Shown piece by piece: positions 35,665-43,368 of a stretch of DNA of 64,000 nucleotides. The notes under the pieces were generated by a model. The model saw nothing but the letters and a program-made list of their open reading frames with translations. It did no database searches and was not told the origin of the DNA. The number at the start of each line of letters is the position of its first letter. Position 1 is the first letter of the stretch. Both the position numbers and the translations under genes were made by a program. Origin of the DNA: Guyparkeria sp016278265 (GTDB taxonomy: Bacteria > Pseudomonadota > Gammaproteobacteria > Halothiobacillales > Halothiobacillaceae); the NCBI RefSeq assembly GCF_044582145.1, contig NZ_JBDODO010000009.1; one strand, written 5' to 3'.

Positions 35665-35691
35665 AAAAGGCCCCGCCAAGTGGCGGGGCCT
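35662..35691 (-). terminator. Intrinsic terminator after soxB
   Basis: Stem AGGCCCCGCC/GGCGGGGCCT with a six-base T-run when read on the minus strand, located 36 bases beyond the soxB stop. The A-run lies over the end of the convergent asparaginase gene. Confidence 0.88.
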
Positions 35692-35727
35692 GGGTCGTTC
35701 AGGCATCCCCTGGAGGGGGCCCCGGCA

Positions 35728-37533
35728 TCAGCACTTGTTGGTGATGCCCGGGTTGCCTTCCGCGTCCTTGAGGACCGGCTCGTTCGGCTGGACCGGCTTG
35801 ATGTGCTTCTGGTCACGCAACCAGGACTCGACCTGGTCCCAGATCATCTCGCCGGTGTCGCCCGGGATATTGCCCGGCTCGGCAACCGATGCCCAGCCTG
35901 CGACCTTGTAGGTCTTGTTCGGATCGATCGCTTCGCCACCGAGCTCCATGTCGAGGATACGCTTGCCCTTTTCTGCACTCGGGGCGCAGGCGTACTTCAG
36001 GCCACCAACGCGAACCATGTCGCCACCCTGCTGGTAGTAGGGGTCGGTGTTGAAGATGTTGTCGCAGACGTCCTCGAGGATGCCCTTGATCTGCTCGCCG
36101 GTGAACTCGTTGACGGTGACGTTCGGGTAGGTCAGGCCCACCTCGGTCATCAGGTCGTCGTAGGTGATCGGCTCGCCCGGGATCAGCGAGGTGCCCCAGC
36201 GAACGCCCGGCGAGAACGAGATCTGTGCATCGTTGACGTCGATCAGCGCGTCGCAGATCAGCTGGTCCCAGGTGCCGGTGAAGTTGCCGCGGCGGTAGAG
36301 CAGGGCGTCGTTGGTCGCCAGGACGTCGCTGGTGCGCTCGCCGGCGTTGAAGGTCTTGCCCTGGAAGGTGATTTCCTGGTTGTACAGTTTATCGATGTAC
36401 TCCTGCATCTCCTTGTCCGGCTCGATGAAGTCGGAGAAGACCGGCAGCAGGTGGTACTTGTAGTCCTGAACCTTGCCGTTGCGGACATCGAGATCCAGCA
36501 CGCCCAGGTACTTGGCGTTGGAACCGGCGTTGGAGACGATGGTCTGGCCGCCGGCGTTCTTGACGATGGTCGGGGTCGGAACGGCGTCGTGGGTGTGGCC
36601 GCCCATGATGGCGTCGATGCCGGTAACGCGGCTGGCCATCTTGAGGTCCACGTCCATGCCGTTGTGCGACAGAACCACGACCACTTCGGCGCCTTCGGCG
36701 CGGGCAGCGTCGACGGCTTCCTGCATCTTGTCGTCACGGATCCCGAACGTCCAGCCCTCGGTCATCCAGCTCGGGTTGGCGATCGGGGTATATGGGAAGG
36801 CCTGGCCGATAACCGCCACCTTGACGCCGTTCTGCTCGCGGATGACGTACGGCTTGAACACGCGCTCGTAGAAGTCGCTGTCCAGGATGTTCTGGGCGAC
36901 GAAGGCCATGTCGGTCGCGGACTCGAGGTCAGCGATGCCCTCCATCATGCGATCCTTGGTGTAGGTCGCTTCCCAGTGCGAGGTGAAGAAGTCCGGCTTG
37001 GCGATCTTCATCGCGTCGATCTGACTCTGGGCATCGGTCCACAGGGCCAGGGCGTTGCCCTGCCAGTTGTCACCGCCGTCCAGCAGGAAGGCGCCCGGAC
37101 GCTGCTCGCGCATGTGCTTGATCAGGGTGAGCAGGTGCGCAAAGCCACCGACCTTGCCGTACTTCTTGGCCGCCTCGGCGAAGTCGAGGCAGGTGAAGGC
37201 GTGCGCCGCCGGGGTGTTCGGCTCGAGGCCGAAGTACTCCAAGAATTTTTCGCCCACCAGGTGCGGCGGGTTGCCTTTCATCGACCCGACGCCGAGGTTG
37301 ATGTTGGGCTCACGGAAATAGACCGGCTTGAGCTGGGCGTGCATGTCGGTCATGTGCAGGATCGACACGTTGCCGAAGCGCGGCACTTCGTACATGTTGC
37401 TCGAGGCGTTGTTCGCCTTGACGGAGCTCGCTACGCGCTGGGTGCCGGTGCCGGCCTGGGCGGTCTCGAGGTTGATGCCGGCGGCCGAGGCCACGGCGAG
37501 CATCTGCAGAAATTCGCGACGAGAAAGGCTCAT
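35728..37533 (-). CDS. soxB: Thiosulfohydrolase SoxB
   Basis: Periplasmic di-manganese hydrolase that releases sulfate from the SoxYZ-bound thiosulfonate. The 601-residue protein begins with a Tat signal (SRREFLQ), then a metallophosphoesterase domain with ILHMTDMHAQLKPVYFR, LLDGGDNWQGNAL, LSHNGMDVDLKMA and MGGHTHDAVP, and a C-terminal 5'-nucleotidase-like domain. It is separated from soxA by 317 bases and a terminator, so it is likely transcribed separately. Confidence 0.98.
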   Translation of the reverse strand: MSLSRREFLQMLAVASAAGINLETAQAGTGTQRVASSVKANNASSNMYEVPRFGNVSILHMTDMHAQLKPVYFREPNINLGVGSMKGNPPHLVGEKFLEYFGLEPNTPAAHAFTCLDFAEAAKKYGKVGGFAHLLTLIKHMREQRPGAFLLDGGDNWQGNALALWTDAQSQIDAMKIAKPDFFTSHWEATYTKDRMMEGIADLESATDMAFVAQNILDSDFYERVFKPYVIREQNGVKVAVIGQAFPYTPIANPSWMTEGWTFGIRDDKMQEAVDAARAEGAEVVVVLSHNGMDVDLKMASRVTGIDAIMGGHTHDAVPTPTIVKNAGGQTIVSNAGSNAKYLGVLDLDVRNGKVQDYKYHLLPVFSDFIEPDKEMQEYIDKLYNQEITFQGKTFNAGERTSDVLATNDALLYRRGNFTGTWDQLICDALIDVNDAQISFSPGVRWGTSLIPGEPITYDDLMTEVGLTYPNVTVNEFTGEQIKGILEDVCDNIFNTDPYYQQGGDMVRVGGLKYACAPSAEKGKRILDMELGGEAIDPNKTYKVAGWASVAEPGNIPGDTGEMIWDQVESWLRDQKHIKPVQPNEPVLKDAEGNPGITNKC

Positions 37534-37850
37534 TGAAAACTCCCCTTTACGTTTTCAGTTTGGGTCAGCTCCCGGCCCGGCATGTTGCAGGGGGCGGGAT
37601 CCTTGGGATATTTAGCGGTTCCCTGACCCGGCCCAAGCCTGGTGGGCACTTCGGGGCAGTGCCAGGAAACTGAACCGGGCCATTTAACCATACTGGCCTG
37701 CCCGGCGATAGAAAAAATACTTATGCCGGACCATGAGAACGTCGGCTTGATGGCCCTTGTCGGCCAATCCGGGTTCTCGAGATCGATTTTGCCGGGCACA
37801 AAAAAAGCAGGCCGAAGCCTGCTTTTTCGGTTCGCGATAATCCCGGAGGA
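37534..37850. other. soxA-soxB intergenic region
   Basis: 317 bases containing the soxA terminator (37800-37825), a hairpin GGCACT/AGTGCC within 37638-37668 in what would be the soxB leader, and a minus-strand open frame of 89 codons (37530-37799) whose stop overlaps the soxB ATG. That frame has no signal peptide or recognised family and is not called as a gene. The soxB promoter is expected here; I could not place it firmly. Confidence 0.5.
37800..37825. terminator. Intrinsic terminator after soxXA
   Basis: AAAAAAAGCAGGC and GCCTGCTTTTT around CGAA give a strong stem with T-runs on both strands, 26 bases past the soxA stop on the minus strand. Confidence 0.9.
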
Positions 37851-38720
37851 TTACTTGCGGATGCCCGGACCGTTGAGTTCCAGTTCGTTGTCGTTGTAGG
37901 ACATGAAGAACTCGAGATCGCGAGAGTACGGGGAGTACTGCGCGAACGGTACCGTGCCGGTGTCACGGATGCAGCCGTAGATCCGCTTGTGCATGGTGTA
38001 CATCTTGCCCTTGCTGTAGCGGAAGATCGGGAAGTGGGTGGTGTTACCCAGGTTCATGTGCAGGTGCTCGGCGCGGACGTACTTGCCGCCGTGGTACTGG
38101 TGACAGTCGGCGCAGGAGTTGTCCAAGCGACCGGTGCGACGGAACCACGCTTCCTTGCCGCGGTTGTAAGCAGCCTTGGCACCTTCGCTGTCGGCCTGCA
38201 CGTTGTTGGTCATGCCAGCCGATTCACTAGCAAGGTAGGCGAGCACGTTGGCCAGCTTCTTGTAGTTGTTCTTCGGATCCCAGACCTTCTCGGCATCTTC
38301 GCCAGCGTTCTTCTGGCAGTTGATGATGTCCAGACCCAGGCTGTGCACCTCACCGTCCTTCTCGTTGAAGTAGGGGTACTTGGCGCGCAGGCCCTTGGCT
38401 TCGCCCAGGCAGGAGGACAGCGGCTTGCCGTTCGGCAGGCGGTATTCGTTCCAGAGCTCTTCACCGGCCGCGACGTACTGGTCGGTCTCCGGGAAAATCT
38501 TCATGCCTTCCCACTGCGAGCGGGCATCTTCATCGATGGCGTAGACGCCGTTGTTGTACTCCTCGAACGGGACGTCCGGGTAACGCTCCTGGTAGAAATC
38601 GACCATCAGTGCGCGGAACTCGGCCGGGTCGGACGGGTTGGCCGGGTTGGCCGGCTCGGCCATTGCGCCGCCGGTAGCCAGAACGCTGGCGGCGATCATG
38701 CTAGAAAAAAGGCGTTTCAT
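37851..38720 (-). CDS. soxA: Sulfur-oxidation c-type cytochrome SoxA (monohaem form)
   Basis: With SoxX, forms the cytochrome that attaches thiosulfate to the SoxY carrier. The 289-residue protein has a signal peptide (cleavage after GGAMA, about residue 21). The C-terminal haem motif CADCH (203-207) and the Cys ligand of the active-site haem in YGCIRD (Cys250) are present. The N-terminal haem of dihaem SoxA is missing; Cys104 and Cys135 remain and probably form a disulfide. Preceded by GAGGAGAT and 55 bases after soxX. Confidence 0.97.
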   Translation of the reverse strand: MKRLFSSMIAASVLATGGAMAEPANPANPSDPAEFRALMVDFYQERYPDVPFEEYNNGVYAIDEDARSQWEGMKIFPETDQYVAAGEELWNEYRLPNGKPLSSCLGEAKGLRAKYPYFNEKDGEVHSLGLDIINCQKNAGEDAEKVWDPKNNYKKLANVLAYLASESAGMTNNVQADSEGAKAAYNRGKEAWFRRTGRLDNSCADCHQYHGGKYVRAEHLHMNLGNTTHFPIFRYSKGKMYTMHKRIYGCIRDTGTVPFAQYSPYSRDLEFFMSYNDNELELNGPGIRK

Positions 38721-38775
38721 TATGGATATCTCCTCGTGATTCGGGTCTTGCTTTTATGATTCCTGAGACCTGTGT

Positions 38776-39159
38776 TTACAGGGTGTAGAGGTAATCAACG
38801 ATGTGGCTGATTTCCTCGTCACTCAGGATCTTGTTGGCCCCGAACGGCGGCATGATGGTCTGGTCGCCGAACTTGTCGCGCGGGTCCTGGAGAACCGCTA
38901 CAAGATCCTCACGCTCCGGATAGCGGGCCTGCATGGCAATCAGGGCCGGGCCGATGTTGCCGGCCAGGTTGCCGCCCTTCATCTGGTGGCACGCCAGGCA
39001 GTTGCCCGCGCCACGGCCGAAGGCGATTTCCTTGCCTTTCTTGGCAGAATCGGACAGGCCGTTGTCATCCTGTGCGGTGGCGGCGCCAGAGAAACTCAAG
39101 CCGGCCGCTAGCAGTGCGGCGGCGCCTGCCGTGGTGATCGCGGATGTGAACTTCTTCAT
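38776..39159 (-). CDS. soxX: Sulfur-oxidation c-type cytochrome SoxX
   Basis: Monohaem partner of SoxA in periplasmic thiosulfate oxidation. The 127-residue protein has a signal peptide ending ATAQ (about residue 30), the haem motif CLACHQM (Cys54, Cys57, His58) and a C-terminal Met ligand in TIMPPFG. GGAGGATAAC precedes the ATG at 39159; the ORF extends upstream without support. It is the first gene of the soxXA unit. Confidence 0.97.
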   Translation of the reverse strand: MKKFTSAITTAGAAALLAAGLSFSGAATAQDDNGLSDSAKKGKEIAFGRGAGNCLACHQMKGGNLAGNIGPALIAMQARYPEREDLVAVLQDPRDKFGDQTIMPPFGANKILSDEEISHIVDYLYTL

Positions 39160-39488
39160 TGTTATCCTCCTCTGCGGTCGCTGTATCAGCGCCGAGATTC
39201 CTTGGTGAGTTGTCTCATTCATCGAATCGACGTGTACCACTTTAGTGGCCTGAACACTCGAGACAATAAAAAATAATTTATAGCGACATGATGGATTGAT
39301 TATTAGCATTTGTTGAAATTCCATCGTCTCGCCACCCCCGCCATGAGGCGGTTTGCGCATTCATTAGTATCACATCACCGCGGCTTTTGCCGAGTTGGTG
39401 CGTCGGAGAGGGTTTGGATTCACTATATGCGCTGCCCGGCCCATGCTGGCAGGCCTGACTCACCGATTTGCCTGCAAAAACCGCAGGT
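39160..39488. other. soxX upstream region
   Basis: 329 bases, AT-richer than the rest of the window around 39260-39310, with no supported gene. It holds the likely soxX promoter (39239-39266) and a short palindrome over its -10. At 39471-39487 a small CCTGC/GCAGG hairpin follows the end of the upstream BepA-like gene but has no T-run. Confidence 0.5.
39237..39266 (-). promoter_or_regulatory. Candidate soxX promoter with overlapping palindrome
   Basis: On the minus strand: -35 TTGTCT (39261-39266), 16-base spacer, -10 TAAAGT (39239-39244). The palindrome CCACT-TT-AGTGG (39237-39248) covers the -10, so a repressor could block it there. It is about 80 bases upstream of soxX. Inferred from sequence alone. 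Confidence 0.4.
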
Positions 39489-40889
39489 TCACTCGTCGGT
39501 CTGGCCGGCGCGTCGCTCGATTTCCTGCAGGGTCGACTCAATGCGTGCCTGGGCACGTGGATTGTCGGCGGTGTAGGTGTAGGCGGTTTCCAGTTCCTGG
39601 TGAGCGGCCACCAGGTTGTCCTTGAGCAGGAAATAACGGCCGAGTTGTTCGTGGTGTTCCAGCGGGCGAGCCGCGGCGCTGGCCGCACGGGAGAGCGTCA
39701 GTGCCGCCTCGGGATCCTTGGGACGTGATTCGATGGCCTGGCGTGCGGTCTGGTAGGCGGTTTTGGTATCGCCGCGATCGAGCATCCAGTCGACCTCGAC
39801 GCGGAGCAGGGTGCTGTCGTCAGGGTAGAGCGAGATCAAATCCGCGAGGACGTGATCTGCCTCTTGCGTTTGCCCGCTGTCGTTCAGTGCTCGTGCCAGT
39901 GGCAGGGCATACCAGCGGTTGCCCGGGTTTTCACGGTAGAGCGGGCGCAACTTCTCGACGGCCAGGTCGTGTTTGCCCTGGCGCTGGGCGGCAATGGCCT
40001 GGCGATACGTCTCGTCAGGCTCGTCCAGGGAAAGCCCGCTACGGCCACTGAGTGCCGCCATCCGCGCGCGGGCAAGTCGAAACGATTCGCTGTCGGTGGC
40101 GCCGAAGCGGTCATGGTTCAGTCCGGCAAGCCGGTCACGGATCGCGCTGATGCGCGCGCTGTTCATCGGGTGGGTGCGCAGGAACTCGAACTGTCGCCCG
40201 GGGGCGGCGCCGGCCCGTCTTTGTAGCGTCTCGAAGAAGCTGGCCATGCCGCGCGGGTCGATATCGGCTTGGCGCAGGGTGTCGATGGCAATGCGATCGG
40301 CTTCGCGCTCGTGCATGCGTGTGTAGTTGATCGCATTCTGTGCCGCCCCGGCGATGCCGGCCGTCGCAACCGCGGCGCCGAGTTGTGGGTCGATGGCGCC
40401 CAGCAGGATGCCGGCGATGAAGCCGGCGACGGCGGTCATGCTGTTGCCGGTCTGTGCGGCGACCATTTGTGCGATGTGGCGCTGGGTGGCGTGGGCGATT
40501 TCATGGGCGACCACGCCGGCCAGTTCGCTTTCGTTCTCCGTGGCCAGCATTAAGCCCGAGAAGATAGTGATGTATCCCCCCGGTACGGTGAACGCGTTGA
40601 TCATCGGGTTGTCGACGATGATCAACTGCGGCGCGAAGCGTGTGCCGGAGGCCGATGACATCAGGCGAATGCCCAGGTCATTGAGGTAGGAATCGAGCAG
40701 GGGGTCTTCGATCACGCCGCCGCGCGCGCGCAGCTGCGCGAAGACCTCCGCGCCAATCTGGCGTTCTTCTGCGGGCGAGAGCACGGTGTCGACCGGGTTG
40801 CCCAGTTCCGGTAGCTGCGCGTCGGCGCGACCGGACAGGCTGGTGAGCAGCAAGGCAGTCAGCAGTAGGGTGAACAGGTGTCGCGTCAT
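39489..40889 (-). CDS. M48-family metalloprotease with TPR repeats (BepA-like)
   Basis: Probable periplasmic chaperone-protease acting on outer-membrane protein and LPS-transport assembly. The 466-residue protein (ATG 40889) has a signal peptide ending GRADAQ, an M48 domain (about 45-250) with zinc motif HEIAH and the later Glu in EREADRIA, then TPR repeats (about 295-440). This is the architecture and length of BepA/YfgC. An in-frame ATG at 40919 is an alternative start. Confidence 0.9.
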   Translation of the reverse strand: MTRHLFTLLLTALLLTSLSGRADAQLPELGNPVDTVLSPAEERQIGAEVFAQLRARGGVIEDPLLDSYLNDLGIRLMSSASGTRFAPQLIIVDNPMINAFTVPGGYITIFSGLMLATENESELAGVVAHEIAHATQRHIAQMVAAQTGNSMTAVAGFIAGILLGAIDPQLGAAVATAGIAGAAQNAINYTRMHEREADRIAIDTLRQADIDPRGMASFFETLQRRAGAAPGRQFEFLRTHPMNSARISAIRDRLAGLNHDRFGATDSESFRLARARMAALSGRSGLSLDEPDETYRQAIAAQRQGKHDLAVEKLRPLYRENPGNRWYALPLARALNDSGQTQEADHVLADLISLYPDDSTLLRVEVDWMLDRGDTKTAYQTARQAIESRPKDPEAALTLSRAASAAARPLEHHEQLGRYFLLKDNLVAAHQELETAYTYTADNPRAQARIESTLQEIERRAGQTDE

Positions 40890-41209
40890 GGGGTTTGTGT
40901 ATTGCTTCCCGTGGCTCATGTTTGTCGCCTGCGCTTGGACCGTATGCTCTGGTCCGGGTTTCCGGGTGTGATGAAGAATCTTCGGCGGACGTGGTGCATG
41001 TGGCGCAGTCCACGCGGTGTTGGTGCCCTGCCTGTAACTGTGCCATTTCATGGCAGTGCCCCGTTGGTGAACGGCCATGCCCCCGAGACGTTCTCGGCAG
41101 GCTTGCCCCGATTGGGGTTCCCAAGGGGTCGAAGGGTTCTTGATGGACGCGGTGTGACACTGGCCGCTAAACTGCCGCGCAGTCCTACGTGAACCGCTTT
41201 GGAGAGATT
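40890..41209. other. Divergent BepA-like / rhodanese intergenic region
   Basis: 320 bases between two divergent genes. I see no supported ORF, RNA gene or strong hairpin. TTGATG (41140) and TAAACT (41168) could be promoter elements for the rhodanese gene but their spacing is wrong for a pair. Confidence 0.4.
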
Positions 41210-41530
41210 ATGGCAGCCTACGAAAGCATCAGTGCCGATGAGTTGAACGCGCGGCTTGACGAGGTCGCCCTGTTCGACGTGCGTGGCCCGGCCGAGACGG
41301 ATCGCGGCGTGATCGAGGGGGCCGCCCTGGTACCGCTACACCTGGTGCCGATGAATGTCGATCGTTTCCGGGGTGATCGTGATGTGGTCATCTACTGCCA
41401 TAGTGGTGCCCGCTCGGCGCAGGCCTGCCAATTCCTGGCGGGCCAGGGTATCGACCGACTCTTCAACCTTGAAGGTGGGGTGATGTACTGGGCGGGCTCG
41501 GGCCTCCCGTTGGTGGCGCCGGAGAAGTAA
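41210..41530 (+). CDS. Single-domain rhodanese sulfurtransferase
   Basis: A 106-residue single rhodanese domain with active-site loop YCHSGARSA (Cys63). Such proteins carry a persulfide on the Cys and hand sulfur to acceptors such as TusA. Start ATG 41210 has GGAGAG upstream; the ORF begins 7 codons earlier without support. It is followed 68 bases later by a TusA-like gene on the same strand, close to the sox cluster. Confidence 0.92.
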   Translation: MAAYESISADELNARLDEVALFDVRGPAETDRGVIEGAALVPLHLVPMNVDRFRGDRDVVIYCHSGARSAQACQFLAGQGIDRLFNLEGGVMYWAGSGLPLVAPEK

Positions 41531-41598
41531 GTCTGTTGACTGACCGGGCGCACAAGTTGCCCGGGCTCGTTTTATCGTTGCTGCCGGAGGGAGTGTCA

Positions 41599-41835
41599 AT
41601 GACTGAAGAGGCGCCGATCGAGGTGGATGCCCGGGGGCTGTCCTGTCCCATGCCGTTGCTCAAGGCGCGCAAGGCCCTGGCGACGGCGGCGACCGGGCAG
41701 CGGATCGTGGTGTTGGCCACGGACCGCGGAGCGGAAAGTGATTTCCGTGCCTACTGCGAGCGCGCCGGCCACGAGCTGGCGCGGCTCGAATGGCAGGGAG
41801 ACGAGTTGCGGGTCGAGCTGATTCGCGGCGAGTAG
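41599..41835 (+). CDS. TusA-family sulfur-carrier protein
   Basis: A 78-residue TusA/SirA-type protein with the CPxP-class signature ARGLSCPMPLLKARKAL (persulfide Cys16). It likely carries sulfane sulfur to or from the adjacent rhodanese. Start ATG 41599 is preceded by GGAGGGAG. The frame open from 41536 is leader. TusA-like proteins next to sulfur-oxidation genes often work in dissimilatory sulfur transfer; here that is an inference, as no hdr or dsr genes are present. Confidence 0.9.
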   Translation: MTEEAPIEVDARGLSCPMPLLKARKALATAATGQRIVVLATDRGAESDFRAYCERAGHELARLEWQGDELRVELIRGE

Positions 41836-42029
41836 TTTTGTCGGAATGGTTCGGCGGGTTTCGTTGACCCCAGGGATGGGGATTGTGTCGTTGTGTTGTG
41901 AGCGGGTGCCGGAGCCTTTGGCCATGATGCCGGTCGGGGTAGGCGTTCGCGGGGGTTCTGGCGTATTGTCAGAGCCGTCAATGACAACAACAACGACAGA
42001 ACGAATTTGACACAAGGGAGTGATGAGCC

Positions 42030-42977
42030 ATGGGGAATGCCCACCCGATTCGCCTGCTTATGGCAGGTATCTTCATGTTTGGCCTGCTGTTTTCCGGACT
42101 GGCCCGGGCCGAATTTCAACCGTTTATCGAAGGCAACGCGTTGCCGGGGGATGTGGAGGCCTCTGCCGAAGCGGCGCGCGAGAAGTTGACCGCCGAGGGC
42201 TTCGAATTGGTCGGGGACTACGCGCCTACCGACGGCGTGCATGTCCTGGTGGTGACCAACGACGCCTTGCTCGACACGGCGGCGCGCAGCCCGCGAGGTG
42301 GATACGGCGCGGTCCTGAGCGTGGCGCTCGAGCAAACCGAGAACGGCACGCGCGTCTCCTACCAGCATCCGCAGTACCTCGCGCATGGCTACCGTTTGGA
42401 GTCGGACAATGAGCCCGTATTTCAGGCGATGGCGAAGGCACTCGGTGCCATCGGCTATTTCGGCGCCGAGCCCATTTCCACCACCAACCTGCGCACCTAT
42501 CAGTACGCGTTTGGTCTTGAGACCTTCGAAGACTCGATCGATCTCGGCGGGTTCGACTCCTTCAATGCCGCCGACCGACAGATCGCCAGTCGTGCCGACA
42601 ACGGCGAGCGAGGCACCGAGCTGGTCTACCGTGTGCGCATTCCGGGACGCGACCAGGTGGTCTACGGTGTGGGCATGCACACCGACGATCCGAACGCGAA
42701 CGGGGCAGCGCTGGTGCAAGCAGTCGATCATGACGCGCCTCGTGGCTATGCGTTCCTGCCGTACCCGGTGCTGCTGGACGGCACCGAGGCGGAAACGCTG
42801 AGTCTGCGCTTTCGCATGGCGTTGTTCTTCCCTGATCTGCCCATGATGGGTGGTGATGCCTCGTTCTTTAAGCTGCGCAAGGCACCCGATGCCGTCAACC
42901 AGCTGATGCTTGAGGTGGTCGACGGCGAGATCGAGCAGGAAGAGCGGAGTTCGGGTGGCGGCTTCGGCACCTTCTGA
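42030..42977 (+). CDS. Exported protein of unknown function
   Basis: A 315-residue protein with a clear signal peptide (hydrophobic 8-24, cleavage after ARA). The segment after it (about 40-130) weakly resembles DUF302 domains (AREKLTAEGFELVGDYAP then a beta-strand-rich stretch). The rest has no motif I recognise; there is no haem, metal-binding Cys or membrane anchor, and only the tail is low-complexity (SSGGGFGTF). AAGGGAG precedes the ATG. It stands alone between the TusA-like gene and the ilv operon and may be a soluble periplasmic protein. Confidence 0.7.
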   Translation: MGNAHPIRLLMAGIFMFGLLFSGLARAEFQPFIEGNALPGDVEASAEAAREKLTAEGFELVGDYAPTDGVHVLVVTNDALLDTAARSPRGGYGAVLSVALEQTENGTRVSYQHPQYLAHGYRLESDNEPVFQAMAKALGAIGYFGAEPISTTNLRTYQYAFGLETFEDSIDLGGFDSFNAADRQIASRADNGERGTELVYRVRIPGRDQVVYGVGMHTDDPNANGAALVQAVDHDAPRGYAFLPYPVLLDGTEAETLSLRFRMALFFPDLPMMGGDASFFKLRKAPDAVNQLMLEVVDGEIEQEERSSGGGFGTF

Positions 42978-43368
42978 ACTTGGTTGGTGATCGGCTGATG
43001 CCGCTCGCCGTGGGCGCCTGTGTTGCGCCCAAAGTGGTGAAATCTGTCCAATAACACGTTATATTGGCAGGTCTACGATTGAGACCGCCGGGCCCCAACG
43101 GGCGCATCCGCGGTTGATGGCAGCCTGCTCGGCCGGCGATGATCTCGCCGCCCGGGCGGGCTGCCGTCGTCATGGGCTGCGTTGATCGCGTTGCACTCTT
43201 TGCTTTCGAGCAAACTCAATGAGAAGTGGATGACCATCCGGGGCGTACCCCGGATGCGGGGACGGTTACCCCGAAATCGGACGCTCGCTCCGGTGGTTCG
43301 CCCACCGTCGAGTCGATCGTCAAGTCATTTATTCAGTGAAACGCGCAAGTTTCGAGGTGAGTACTCTC
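42978..43368. other. Upstream region of the ilv operon
   Basis: 391 bases without a supported gene. It contains the inverted repeat CCAATA-N8-TATTGG (43048-43067) and a perfect palindrome at 43235-43256. An open frame from TTG 43182 runs through but reads into ilvI out of frame and looks non-coding. No branched-chain-rich leader peptide ending before ilvI is evident. Confidence 0.5.
43235..43256 (+). promoter_or_regulatory. Strong palindrome in the ilv leader
   Basis: CATCCGGGG-cgta-CCCCGGATG is a perfect 9-base-pair stem with a 4-base loop, 113 bases before the ilvI start. No T-run follows, so it is not a simple terminator. It may be an operator or an mRNA structure. Its role is unknown. 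Confidence 0.45.

Noticed and set aside
35680..37536. Long plus-strand frame opposite soxB
   Set aside because: Antisense shadow of soxB with biased composition and no family resemblance.
37530..37799. Small gene between soxA and soxB (for example soxK)
   Set aside because: The frame is open but lacks a signal peptide, ribosome binding site and any recognisable SoxK feature; described only as a finding.
43182..43368. Branched-chain leader peptide before ilvI
   Set aside because: The TTG-started frame has a few Leu codons but has no stop before ilvI, runs into Arg-rich sequence and is open well into ilvI, unlike an attenuation leader.
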